Position numbers and translations under genes: made by a program. Positions 50,451-58,784 of a DNA stretch of 64,000 nt are shown here, piece by piece. The stretch covers positions 1 through 64,000 of the forward strand of contig JBOIDR010000005.1 of assembly GCA_050740695.1 (NCBI GenBank), written 5' to 3'. The stretch comes from JACCXJ01 sp050740695. Its GTDB lineage: Bacteria; Pseudomonadota; Gammaproteobacteria; JACCXJ01. The stretch's first letter is position 1, and the number at the start of each line of letters is the position of its first letter. Under the pieces are notes generated by a model, which saw only the letters and a list, made by a program, of their open reading frames with translations, ran no database searches and was not told the origin of the DNA.

Positions 50451-50642
50451 CTACTTCTTCCGCCGATAGTTCACCGTCATGAATTCGTGCCATTTCCCGT
50501 CATCGCCCAGCATGTGCGACGTCATCACCCGGTGGTCGTCGCTCTTGACCTCGATCACGTCTTGGTACTTCGCCGACTTCCCATTCGCCGGCGCAGCTCG
50601 GGCCCCTGTCGACATCTTTTTCCTCCGCGTCCATCGACCCAT
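50451..50642 (-). pseudogene. DUF1579 remnant (C-terminal part)
   Basis: The frame ends YQDVIEVKSDDHRVMTSHML then GDDGKWHEFMTVNYRRKK, the normal C-terminus of DUF1579 proteins. The N-terminal two thirds are missing and the first ~25 residues are unrelated basic sequence. I treat it as a truncated remnant. Confidence 0.65.
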
Positions 50643-52031
50643 CGTGCTACGAGGCCATCCCGGAAGGCTGGCGGGGTGATGCAGCTCTCGTGGTGGCTCA
50701 GTATGCGGAGGGGCCGGTCGTAAACGTCCTGTCGTCGTTGCGGAGGACGAAATCTACATATTCTGGCCTTCCGTACAAGTCTTCGGGCAGCCTGTCTGCG
50801 GCGCGGGGGCCTACCCGTTCCTATACTGCGGCAATGATTTGTCCGCCGCCTCAACGCTACCGGAGGCCTGCCACGATTGGAGCGCAAAAAACCCCTACCC
50901 CATTGCGCGCGCCGCAAAGGGAAAAACGGTGGCTTTGCTCAACCCGCAAAGCGAGCAAACGCGTCTACGACACCGCGACGATGGTTGCCTGAAAGGCGCG
51001 GTCCCGCGAGAGGGACCCGCAATCCGCTCGGCGCTTGGAGCGGTGATATGGATCGTCCGGGATCCTGATCAGCCAGTTCGATCCTTGCCTCGGATCAGGA
51101 CCGGAGAGCAAATTCGGAGTCCCGCTCACAGAACTCGAGAGCACCATCAACGCCCTCGCAGGCGTCGGTTTGAGCGTCCAAGGTCTTCACTTCGATATCG
51201 CATCGGGGTCACTCTCACCGGAAGGATGATTCATCAAAACGCAGTGTCTTTGCCAAAGCGCTGATGCCAGGCCCCCTCGATCAGTCGTCGGTTCACCGCG
51301 GCAAGTTCTTTCAACGTCGCAGCGTTGATGCCGTTCTGGCAACGCGCACCATCGGATTGAGCCAGAACTTGGCTCCCGCCGCGCCGTGCCGGCGTGGATG
51401 TGTATCGGTTCAAGCGTGGCTGCGGGGCTCTGGGGTGACTCTCAGGTCGGCATCCGGTGCCTCGAGATGAGTAGCTTGCCGTTGGAGAGGCTGTGATGGG
51501 CAGGACCAGCGGCAATGGGCAAGCGCCTTCCGGTTCATCTGGTGACGAAGAAACTCATGCTCGGGTAGGGTGTGGGGGGTGAGGCATCCATCGAGATTGC
51601 CCGGCAACGTGTTGCATCCTCGGCGGGCCACACGGCGAAACCCGGCGCTGGCTGTCCGCCGCTGCGCGTACGCTCCAGACAAACGCATCGACCTGATCCA
51701 AGTGCAACGAGCGCCGTCACCGATGCGCGAGGCCTGATCCGGCCAAAATTAAAGGGGTCGTAGTGGATTGTTGAGATGCATCAGTATGACGGTGTTACCG
51801 TTCACACTGCCGCTGCAGTCCCAGCGGCATGTTTCCGGTATATGTTATCAGCCAGCGGGCGATGGTAACGAGTAGCCGGATGGAATGGAATCCGGGGGAT
51901 GACAGCGGCCGGGGACTCGCCTTGCGGGTCCCCGTAAGGTTCTCTCCCACCGAACCCTTCCCGCTGGCAGCCGGAGGCGGTCCAAAGGGCACTACAGTAG
52001 CCCGGCAGCCACCCGAATCGGGGTGATCCCC
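50643..52031. other. Gene-poor 1.4-kb region, probably decayed
   Basis: No intact gene is recognised. On the minus strand about 51234-51375 reads INAATLKELAAVNRRLIEGA and FGKDTAF with coding-like composition, a possible remnant. No repeat family of the window occurs here. Confidence 0.45.
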
Positions 52032-52325
52032 CTATGCGGCCGCCTTCAACTCCACCTTGAGCCCGGCGCGCGTGGCGAGGGTGATGAGCATGTCCAGGCT
52101 GAACTTGTCCCACTTGCCACGCACCAGATCGGAGACGCGCGATTGAGCGATCTTGAGCCGTTCGGCCGCCTCTGCCTGCGTCCAGCCACGCGCCTGGATG
52201 ACGAGACGCAACCGCGCCATGAGATCGGCCCGCATAGCGAGTATGGCCGCCTCTTCGGGGGGCAATCCTAGATCGAGAAAAACGTTGCCCCCGGATTCAA
52301 CCCATTGCGTTTCATGCTCGGGCAT
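52032..52325 (-). CDS. HigA/XRE-family antitoxin
   Basis: A 97-residue DNA-binding protein of the HigA-2/MqsA-like XRE type. The helix-turn-helix spans about residues 37-90 (RLRLVIQARGWTQAEAAERL, IAQSRVSDLVRGKWDKFSLD). As a type II antitoxin it would bind the toxin and repress its promoter. It starts three bases after the toxin gene, the toxin-first order of higBA. Confidence 0.87.
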   Translation of the reverse strand: MPEHETQWVESGGNVFLDLGLPPEEAAILAMRADLMARLRLVIQARGWTQAEAAERLKIAQSRVSDLVRGKWDKFSLDMLITLATRAGLKVELKAAA

Positions 52326-52328
52326 GGT

Positions 52329-52643
52329 TCAAGCTCCTATCGCCTTGTAGCGCTTGCGCGCCAACTCGATGTCTTCGTGGCGGGTCCGTTTTGTCTGCTT
52401 GTGGAAGGCGTGCAACACATAGACGGCATCGGAAAACTTGGCTACATAAAGGACGCGCCACTCGCCCAGCACATGGATGCGGATCTCGTAGGCGCCGGGT
52501 CCTACAGCCGGCATGGGTTTCCAATCCGAAGGCAACACCCCGCGCTGGACCTGCCACAACTCGAAGCCCACGGCTCGCCGAACCTCGGCAGGGAAGGCCC
52601 ACAGGTCGTCACGGCTGGGACCGACGAACCTGAGTGACTTCAT
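52329..52643 (-). CDS. HigB/RelE-like toxin (Gp49 family)
   Basis: A 104-residue protein of the phage-derived Gp49-like/HigB family of mRNA-cleaving toxins. FPAEVRRAVGFELWQVQRG, GAYEIRIHVLGEWRVLYVAK and VLHAFHKQTKRTRHEDIELA are the typical blocks. First of the pair with the XRE antitoxin. Intact and probably functional. Confidence 0.88.
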   Translation of the reverse strand: MKSLRFVGPSRDDLWAFPAEVRRAVGFELWQVQRGVLPSDWKPMPAVGPGAYEIRIHVLGEWRVLYVAKFSDAVYVLHAFHKQTKRTRHEDIELARKRYKAIGA

Positions 52644-52703
52644 CGATTATTATAGATTCTTACGTTCCAAATTTGTGCAAATTCAGCAAGCTGCCAGCAC
52701 CAG

Positions 52704-52845
52704 CTTATTCCCTCCCCCTGGCAGGGGGAGGGCGGGGGTTGAGCGCTGCGGGCTGCGTCATTCCGATCGGACGCGCTCAACCCCCATCCTATCCTTCCCC
52801 CTTTCCAGGGGGAAGGGACGACGAATTTCAAATGTCTTTGGCTAG
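52704..52845 (-). repeat. Long intergenic repeat, copy B
   Basis: Read on the minus strand it opens CTAGCCAAAGACATTTGAAA then TCGTCCCTTCCCCC, the same ~37 bp as at 32921. A palindromic block with CCCCC(T)GGCAGGGGG arms and GTTGAGCGC...GCGCTCAAC motifs follows. The region 52644-53115 holds no gene besides repeats and the leader of the LOG gene. Confidence 0.75.
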
Positions 52846-52928
52846 AATTATAAAAGTACTTGGATAGACCCTCAAGGCGAATCCCGGCCGACTGGTCGCC
52901 GTGGGAAGCGTACTACTCAGCGTAAGCG

Positions 52929-52992
52929 AAGGATAGGAAGTTCAATACTCTGTCGCAAGGGCACTGTACGTGGCCCGGGCCGGACCGGGCGG
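52929..52992 (+). repeat. Dispersed intergenic repeat, copy 8 (partial)
   Basis: GAAGGATAGGAAGTTCAATA then TCGCAAGGGCACTGTACGTG match the 5' part of the family; the 3' part is missing. Confidence 0.65.
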
Positions 52993-53115
52993 CTCACATC
53001 GTCGGCTTGCTCTCCCCGGCCACCTGGAGCGGCAGCGGTGGCCGGCACGCCGGGCAGTGTGCGTCCCGCCCAAAGTGTGTTATCTATCCGAGCCGTCGCA
53101 CCCCGCCACGCCATC

Positions 53116-53835
53116 ATGAACGAGTCCGCCAAGACCAGCCATCCGCTGCCCATCGAAGAGAACCTCCTGACGCGCGAGTCGTGGAAGGTGTTTCAGATCA
53201 TGGCGGAGTTCGTCGAGGGCTTCGAGCGCCTGGCCGCGATCCGGCCCTCGGTGAGCATGTTCGGATCGGCGCGCACGAGCCCCGAGCACCCCTCATACCG
53301 GCTGGCGGAGGAGATCGCAAGGGCCTTGTCGGATGCGGGTTTCTCGGTGGTCTCGGGCGGCGGCCCCGGGCTCATGGAGGCCGCAAACAAGGGCGCCTAT
53401 GCGGGGACCTCGCCGAGTGTCGGGCTCAACATCCTCCTGCCCCACGAGCGCGCCGGCAACCCCTATCAGAACATCTCGCTGCACTTCCGGCACTTTTTCT
53501 CGCGCAAGGTGATGTTCGTGAAGTACGCCTCGGCCTATGTGGTGTTGCCGGGCGGGTTCGGCACCCTAGACGAGTTGGTCGAGATCCTGACCCTGGTGCA
53601 GACCGGCAAGACCCGCCGTATCCCGATCCTTTTGGTGCAGCGCTACTTCTGGGACGGTCTCATCCACTGGTTCCGGGCGACCCTTGTGCGCGAGGGTGCC
53701 ATCGACGCTTCCGATCTGGATCTCTTCGAGGTGGTGGACAATCCCCAGGAAGTAGTGGATGCTATTTTCAAGTACTACGAGCACCGCGGCTTCGGCCTCT
53801 CGGCCGAGGAACAAGAGATCATCCTGCACCTATGA
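53116..53835 (+). CDS. LOG-family protein (lysine decarboxylase-like fold)
   Basis: A 239-residue LOG-type protein. The nucleotide-binding signatures are SGGGPGLMEAANKGAY (about 80-95) and PGGFGTLDELVE (145-156). LOG enzymes are nucleotide 5'-monophosphate phosphoribohydrolases; some are annotated as nucleotide-specific pyrophosphatases. ATG 53116 (MNESAKTSHPLP); an upstream reading has no homology. The next gene overlaps its stop by four bases. Confidence 0.93.
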   Translation: MNESAKTSHPLPIEENLLTRESWKVFQIMAEFVEGFERLAAIRPSVSMFGSARTSPEHPSYRLAEEIARALSDAGFSVVSGGGPGLMEAANKGAYAGTSPSVGLNILLPHERAGNPYQNISLHFRHFFSRKVMFVKYASAYVVLPGGFGTLDELVEILTLVQTGKTRRIPILLVQRYFWDGLIHWFRATLVREGAIDASDLDLFEVVDNPQEVVDAIFKYYEHRGFGLSAEEQEIILHL

Positions 53836-54206
53836 GCCCTTCCTCCGTGGATCGGAAAACGGCCTCGGTACGCCGGGCCACGGCCTTGCTCGCATGGGCG
53901 CCGTGCGCGGCCCTGGCGCAAACCGAGACGCCGCAGAACCTAGAGCCGGTGCCGGATGTCCCGCCCCCGCCCGCGCGCGTAGAGAGCGGCGAACCGCTGG
54001 AGCCCGACGTCCGCATCATCCGCAAGAAGGATGCGACCATCGAAGAGTATCGCATCAACGGCAACCTCTACATGATCAAGGTGATCCCCGTGATCGGCCG
54101 GCCCTATTACCTGATGGATCAGGATGGCGACGGGCGCATGGAGACCAATATGAGCGAGATCCGCGAGAACTACGTGGTCCCGCAGTGGGTGCTGTTCAGC
54201 TGGTAG
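53832..54206 (+). CDS. DUF2782 family periplasmic protein
   Basis: A 124-residue protein with a signal peptide ending near residue 29 (AALA-QT), a Pro-rich stretch (PVPDVPPPPARV) and the DUF2782 domain with EEYRINGNLYMIKVIPVIGR and PYYLMDQDGDGRME. Function unknown; in Gammaproteobacteria it often lies near polA or proA. Overlaps the LOG gene by ATGA and precedes proA by one base. Confidence 0.9.
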   Translation: MSPSSVDRKTASVRRATALLAWAPCAALAQTETPQNLEPVPDVPPPPARVESGEPLEPDVRIIRKKDATIEEYRINGNLYMIKVIPVIGRPYYLMDQDGDGRMETNMSEIRENYVVPQWVLFSW

Positions 54207-54207
54207 C

Positions 54208-55461
54208 GTGATCGAGGTCCGCGACTACGTCAACGAGATCGGGCGGCGCGCCCGCGACGCCTCCCGTGCCATGGCGCTGGCGCCGACGGCCAAGAAGGAC
54301 CGGGCGCTCATGTGCATCGCCGAGACCCTGGAGGCACAGGGCGGCGCGATCCTGAAGGCCAATGCCATCGACCTCGCCGAAGGCACGGGGCTCACCCCCG
54401 CGCTGCGGGACCGTCTGGCCCTCGATGAGGTCCGGGTCCGAGCCATGGCCGAGGGGCTCCGCCAGATCGCTCTGCTGCGCGACCCCATCGGCGAGGTCAC
54501 GGGCCTCTGTTACCAACCGTCCGGGATCCAGGTCGGGCGCATGCGGGTGCCGCTCGGGGTCATCGGGATCATCTACGAGGCGCGCCCCAACGTGAGCGCG
54601 GAAGTGGCGGGGCTCGGTCTGAAATCGGGGAATGCCGTGATCCTGCGCGGCGGCTCCGAGGCCATCCGCTCGAACCGCGCCATCGCCGCGTGCATCCATG
54701 CGGGCCTCCGCACCGCCGAGCTGCCGCTCGATGCGGTCCAGCTCATCGACACCACCGATCGCGCGGCGGTGGGTGCGCTCTTGGGCCTGTCCGAGTATGT
54801 CGACGTCATCGTGCCGCGCGGCGGCAAGGGCTTGATCGAGCGGGTGAGCCGCGAGTCACGGATCCCGGTCATCAAGCACCTCGACGGGGTATGCCATGTC
54901 TATATCGATGATCGCGCCGATCTCGACCGGGCCGTCACCATCGCCTACAACGCCAAGACCCACCGCTACGCGGTCTGCAACGCCATGGAGTGCCTCCTGG
55001 TCGCCGAGGGCGTCGCGGCCCAGTTCCTGGGACGCGTGGGGCCGCGCTACCGGGAGAAGGGGGTCGAGCTGCGCGGCTGCGCGGCGACCTGTGGCCTACT
55101 CCCCTACGCGGTTCCGGCCACGGCCGAGGACTGGGGCATGGAATACCTGGCACCGATCTTAGCGGTGCGCGTCGTCACCGGGATCGACGAGGCCATGGAG
55201 CACATCCGGCACTATGGATCGCAGCATACCGACGCCATCGTCACCGAGGATCTCTCCCGCGCCCGGCGTTTCCTGCGCGAGGTCGATTCCAGCTCGGTCA
55301 TGGTCAATGCCTCGACCCGCTTCGCCGACGGCTTCGAATACGGTCTCGGCGCCGAGGTTGGGATCAGCACCGACAAGCTCCATACGCGCGGGCCCGTGGG
55401 GCTCGAGGGCCTCACCTCGCAGAAGTTCATCGTCCTTGGGGATGGTCATATCCGTACCTGA
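54208..55461 (+). CDS. proA: Gamma-glutamyl phosphate reductase ProA
   Basis: ProA reduces gamma-glutamyl phosphate to glutamate semialdehyde with NADPH in proline synthesis. The 417-residue protein has the aldehyde dehydrogenase-like fold with VCNAMECLLV containing the catalytic cysteine, IYEARPNVSAEVAGLG, and NASTRFADGFEYGLGAEVGIST near the C-terminus. Start GTG 54208, one base after the DUF2782 stop. Separated from proB by about 12 kb. Confidence 0.96.
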   Translation: MIEVRDYVNEIGRRARDASRAMALAPTAKKDRALMCIAETLEAQGGAILKANAIDLAEGTGLTPALRDRLALDEVRVRAMAEGLRQIALLRDPIGEVTGLCYQPSGIQVGRMRVPLGVIGIIYEARPNVSAEVAGLGLKSGNAVILRGGSEAIRSNRAIAACIHAGLRTAELPLDAVQLIDTTDRAAVGALLGLSEYVDVIVPRGGKGLIERVSRESRIPVIKHLDGVCHVYIDDRADLDRAVTIAYNAKTHRYAVCNAMECLLVAEGVAAQFLGRVGPRYREKGVELRGCAATCGLLPYAVPATAEDWGMEYLAPILAVRVVTGIDEAMEHIRHYGSQHTDAIVTEDLSRARRFLREVDSSSVMVNASTRFADGFEYGLGAEVGISTDKLHTRGPVGLEGLTSQKFIVLGDGHIRT

Positions 55462-55537
55462 ATACGTGGATCTGTGTGCGGAGCGTTTGTCCCCAGGCGG
55501 TGGACAATCCCCGGAAAGCCGTGAATGCTAGTTTCGA

Positions 55538-56182
55538 ATGAAACCCTCGGGGATCCTGGGTGGTACGTTCGATCCGGTACACCACGGCCATCTGCGCCTC
55601 GCCATCGAGATGGCCGAGACCCTGGATTTGGACGAGGTACGGCTCGTCCCGCTCTACCTCCCGCCCCATCGCGAGCCCCCTACCGCCCCGGCGGCCTTGC
55701 GCCTGCGCATGCTGGATGCGGCCATCGCCGACACGCCTTTTCTCACGCTGGATGATCGGGAGTTGCGGCGCGCGCGGGTGTCCTACACGGTCGAGACCCT
55801 GGCGGAGTTAAGGGGCGATCTCCCGGGGCGGCCGCTGTGCCTGATCCTCGGGATGGACGCCTTCGCGGGGTTCGAGGGCTGGCAGCGCTGGCGGGAGATC
55901 ATCGGCCTCGCCCACGTGGCGGTGGCCAAGAGGCCGGGGAGCACGCTGTCACCCTCCGGCCCGATCCAAGACGTGCTCCAGCACCACGGCGTCACCGATC
56001 CCGCGGACCTGCACCGCCGGGAGGCCGGGTGTGTCCTCATCCGCGACGTCCCGGCGCTCGATATCTCGGCCTCCGCCATACGCGCGCGTATCGCCGCCGG
56101 CCGCAGCCCGCGCCATCTTCTGCCGGATGCGGTCCTCGATCTCATCGAGAGAAACAGCCTCTACCGGGAAACTGCAAAGTGA
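55538..56182 (+). CDS. nadD: Nicotinate-nucleotide adenylyltransferase NadD
   Basis: NadD adenylylates nicotinate mononucleotide in NAD synthesis. The 214-residue protein has GGTFDPVHHGHLRLA (residues 8-22) and the ISASAIRARI motif (about 184-193), both typical of nucleotidyltransferases of this class. ATG 55538. rsfS starts inside its stop codon (GTGA). Confidence 0.96.
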   Translation: MKPSGILGGTFDPVHHGHLRLAIEMAETLDLDEVRLVPLYLPPHREPPTAPAALRLRMLDAAIADTPFLTLDDRELRRARVSYTVETLAELRGDLPGRPLCLILGMDAFAGFEGWQRWREIIGLAHVAVAKRPGSTLSPSGPIQDVLQHHGVTDPADLHRREAGCVLIRDVPALDISASAIRARIAAGRSPRHLLPDAVLDLIERNSLYRETAK

Positions 56183-56607
56183 TCGAATCAGAGAACCTCC
56201 GTGACGTGGCGCTCGCCGCCTTGGACGAGATCAAGGCCATCGATGTCCGGGTGCTGGACGTACGTCCCCTTACCGACATCACCGATTTCATGATCATCGC
56301 GAGCGGGCGCTCCAATCGCCAGGTGCGCGCACTCGCCGACGAGGTCGTGGCAGAGGCCACCCTGAGGGGCGTGCGGCCGCTCGGGGTCGAGGGTTTCGAT
56401 GAGGGCCTATGGGTGCTGGTCGATCTCGGGGATGTGGTGGTGCATGTAATGCAGCCCGCGACCCGCGACTTCTACCAGCTCGAACGGCTGTGGGACGATA
56501 CCGCGGTGGGCAGCGGACGGGTGCGTGAACCCGTGGGAGACTTGCAGGGCGATCGCGCTGGCCCGGCCGGACCTCCAGGTGCCCGCCAGTTGAGAAAGAT
56601 GGGATAG
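56179..56607 (+). CDS. rsfS: Ribosome silencing factor RsfS
   Basis: RsfS binds L14 of the 50S subunit and blocks 30S joining under nutrient stress. The 142-residue protein has the family core DITDFMIIASGRSNRQVRAL and a C-terminal HVMQPATRDFYQLERLW. Start GTG 56179, overlapping nadD by four bases. A Pro/Gly/Arg-rich tail of about thirty residues makes it longer than E. coli RsfS. Confidence 0.95.
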   Translation: MIESENLRDVALAALDEIKAIDVRVLDVRPLTDITDFMIIASGRSNRQVRALADEVVAEATLRGVRPLGVEGFDEGLWVLVDLGDVVVHVMQPATRDFYQLERLWDDTAVGSGRVREPVGDLQGDRAGPAGPPGARQLRKMG

Positions 56608-56615
56608 CGCATGTC

Positions 56616-57101
56616 ATGCGCATCCACCTCATCTCCGTGGCGCGGCGCGTCCCGCCCTGGGTGAGAGCCGCCTACGAGGACTACGCGGGGCGCCTGCCCG
56701 CGCGCTGTGCGTTAGGGCTCATCGAGGTCACGGCAGAAAGGCGCCGGCGCGGCCGGGACACGCAGCGACCACTGGAGCGGGAGGGCGAGCGGGTTTTGAA
56801 GGCCATCCCGCCGTCCGCCTGGGTGGTGGCCCTGGATGAGCATGGCGAGCGCTGGGACACGGCGGAATTGGCGCGACGGCTCGCCAACTGGCAGCGCCTG
56901 GGGCGCGATGTCGCCCTCCTGGTCGGCGGGGCCGACGGGCTCGATCCGCGCTGTTTCGGGCGCGCCGCAGAGCGCTGGTCGCTGTCGCCGCTGACCCTGC
57001 CCCATGCGCTCGTGCGCGTCATCCTGGCCGAGCAGATCTACCGCGCGCAGAGCCTCCTCGACGGCCATCCCTATCATCGTGGATTAGCGGGTCGTGGCTG
57101 A
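56616..57101 (+). CDS. rlmH: 23S rRNA pseudouridine-1915 N3-methyltransferase RlmH
   Basis: RlmH methylates pseudouridine 1915 in helix 69 of 23S rRNA with SAM. The 161-residue SPOUT protein has WVVALDEHGERWDTAELARRL, LLVGGADGLDP and HALVRVILAEQIYRA, with HPYHRG as the C-terminal motif. ATG 56616, nine bases after rsfS. Confidence 0.96.
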   Translation: MRIHLISVARRVPPWVRAAYEDYAGRLPARCALGLIEVTAERRRRGRDTQRPLEREGERVLKAIPPSAWVVALDEHGERWDTAELARRLANWQRLGRDVALLVGGADGLDPRCFGRAAERWSLSPLTLPHALVRVILAEQIYRAQSLLDGHPYHRGLAGRG

Positions 57102-57747
57102 GCGGGCCGGGGCCGAGCGCATCACCCGGCAGACGGATGCGCTGTCTGGCCGGTCCGTGCTCTACCTGGCCTCACGCTCGGAACGCCGCAGGATCCTCCT
57201 CGCCCAGCTCGGCATACCGCATGAGACCCTCGATATCGAAGTCGACGAGGGCTGGGACGGCCGCGAGGCGCCGTGCCGCTACGTGCGCCGCCTGGCCGTG
57301 GTTAAGGCCCAGGCAGGTGGATCGTTGCTCGGCGTTAGCCCGGCCCCGGTGCTCGCCGCCGACACCGCGGTGGTGCTCGACGGGGCGATCCTGGGCAAAC
57401 CGCAGTGCCCCGACGAGGCCCTGGGCATGCTCGCGCGCCTGTCGGGGCGCTGTCATGAGGTCTATACGGCGGTGGCCCTGTGGCTTCCGAGCGCGCACGC
57501 CTTGGGACCGGTGTCTAGTGTGAGCCGCGTGTGCTTCCGGCCCCTCACGGTGTCCGAGCAGCGAGACTACGTCGCCAGCGGCGAGCCTTACGGGAAGGCC
57601 GGCGGTTACGCCATCCAGGGGATCGCCGCCGCGTTCATCGAGCGCCTGGAGGGCAGTTATTCGGGGGTGATGGGATTGCCCTTGTGTGAGACGGCTCTAC
57701 TGGTGCAGCGCATCGGGAACCGGGGCGAGCCCGTCGATCACGTATAA
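57094..57747 (+). CDS. maf: Maf family nucleotide pyrophosphatase
   Basis: Maf proteins remove diphosphate from dTTP, UTP or modified nucleotides. The 217-residue protein has LASRSERRRILLAQLG, VLAADTAVVLDGAILGKP and GGYAIQGIAAAFIERLEGSY. Start GTG 57094 overlaps rlmH by eight bases; the first ~18 residues are extra, so an internal start such as GTG 57160 (MLYLASRSERR) is possible. Confidence 0.93.
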   Translation: MAERAGAERITRQTDALSGRSVLYLASRSERRRILLAQLGIPHETLDIEVDEGWDGREAPCRYVRRLAVVKAQAGGSLLGVSPAPVLAADTAVVLDGAILGKPQCPDEALGMLARLSGRCHEVYTAVALWLPSAHALGPVSSVSRVCFRPLTVSEQRDYVASGEPYGKAGGYAIQGIAAAFIERLEGSYSGVMGLPLCETALLVQRIGNRGEPVDHV

Positions 57748-57772
57748 TCGCGGCCGATCTTGTGGATAAGCT

Positions 57773-58507
57773 GTGCCTGTCCCGCCCTTATCGCTCGTGA
57801 TCCCCGTCTATAACGAGGCCGAGAACGTCGTGCCCTTGATCCAGGAGATCACGCAAAGCCTCGAGGGTCGTTGCGAGTACGAAATAATCGTGGTCGATGA
57901 TGGCAGCGACGACGATACCCTCGCCCGACTCCGGACGATGCGGGCCGGCGGCGAGACGAGGCTCCGGATCCTGCGCCACACGCACAACCTCGGACAGAGC
58001 GCGGCCCTCCGAAACGGCGTACGCGCGGCGCGCCGCGAATGGGTCGCGACGCTCGACGGCGATGGGCAGAACGATCCCGCCGACATCCCGCGCCTCTGCG
58101 CGGTGCTGGCCAAGCGCTCCAGGGAACACCGCTTGAGGCTCGTCTGCGGCCACCGCGTGCGGCGCGAGGACCCCTGGCTCAAGCGCCTGTCCTCACGCAT
58201 CGCCAACGCGGTGCGCGGACGCCTGCTCGGCGATGCCATCCCCGACACCGGCTGTGGCCTCAAGCTCGTCCACCGCCAGGCCTTCCTCGAACTGCCTTTT
58301 TTCGATCACATGCACCGCTTCCTGCCGGCGCTCATCGAGCGCGGCGGCGGCACGGTGGAGTCGGTCGAGGTCGGCCACCGGCCGCGCTTGCGCGGGGAGT
58401 CCAAGTACGGCGTCCACAACCGCCTGTGGGTCGGGATCACGGACCTCTTCGGGGTCTGGTGGCTAAAGCGGCGGGCCAAGAATCTCATTTGCGAGGAGGT
58501 CGATTGA
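57773..58507 (+). CDS. GT2 glycosyltransferase, DPM1/GtrB-like (polyprenyl-phosphate sugar transferase)
   Basis: A 244-residue family 2 glycosyltransferase. LSLVIPVYNEAENVVPLI, IIVVDDGSDD, ATLDGDGQNDP and DTGCGLKLVHRQAF are typical of polyprenyl-phosphate mannosyl/glucosyl/aminoarabinosyl transferases (Dpm1, GtrB, ArnC). A single terminal hydrophobic stretch is weak, so membrane contact may be peripheral. Start GTG 57773. It is followed by a LpxB-N-like membrane protein (gap of three bases) and an ArnT-like transferase, a set that would load a sugar on a lipid carrier, flip it and transfer it. Confidence 0.9.
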   Translation: MPVPPLSLVIPVYNEAENVVPLIQEITQSLEGRCEYEIIVVDDGSDDDTLARLRTMRAGGETRLRILRHTHNLGQSAALRNGVRAARREWVATLDGDGQNDPADIPRLCAVLAKRSREHRLRLVCGHRVRREDPWLKRLSSRIANAVRGRLLGDAIPDTGCGLKLVHRQAFLELPFFDHMHRFLPALIERGGGTVESVEVGHRPRLRGESKYGVHNRLWVGITDLFGVWWLKRRAKNLICEEVD

Positions 58508-58510
58508 TAC

Positions 58511-58780
58511 ATGAGCGAGGAACAGATTTGGCTCATCGTCGGTTTCACCGGGCAGTTGTTCTTCACGGCGCGTTTCCTGGTCCAATGGCTGACGAGCGAA
58601 CGCGCCCGCCGCAGTATCGTACCCAAGGCCTTCTGGTACTTCAGCGTCGGGGGTGGCATCACGATCCTGTGCTACGCCATCCATAGGGAAGATCCGGTAT
58701 TCATCGTCGGGCAGGCCAGCGGGCTGATCATCTACCTCCGCAATCTCTACTTCCTGTTGCGGGAAGCCGGACCGGCCTGA
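58511..58780 (+). CDS. Small membrane protein, lipid A biosynthesis N-terminal (LABN) domain
   Basis: An 89-residue membrane protein with three helices. WLIVGFTGQLFFTARFLVQW then SERARRSIVPKAFWYFSVGG is the LABN signature found at the N-terminus of some LpxB proteins and as free small proteins. Its size and position between a GT2 and an ArnT-like gene suggest a flippase or scaffold for the lipid-linked sugar. ATG 58511. Confidence 0.92.
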   Translation: MSEEQIWLIVGFTGQLFFTARFLVQWLTSERARRSIVPKAFWYFSVGGGITILCYAIHREDPVFIVGQASGLIIYLRNLYFLLREAGPA

Positions 58781-58784
58781 GGGC

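Noticed and set aside
50839..51264. Frames in the 50.8-51.3 kb region
   Set aside because: Compositions look like decayed non-coding sequence, no start signals and no motif.
53007..53831. 5' extension of the DUF2782 frame across the LOG gene
   Set aside because: The LOG frame is clearly the coding one; DUF2782 starts at the ATGA overlap at 53832.
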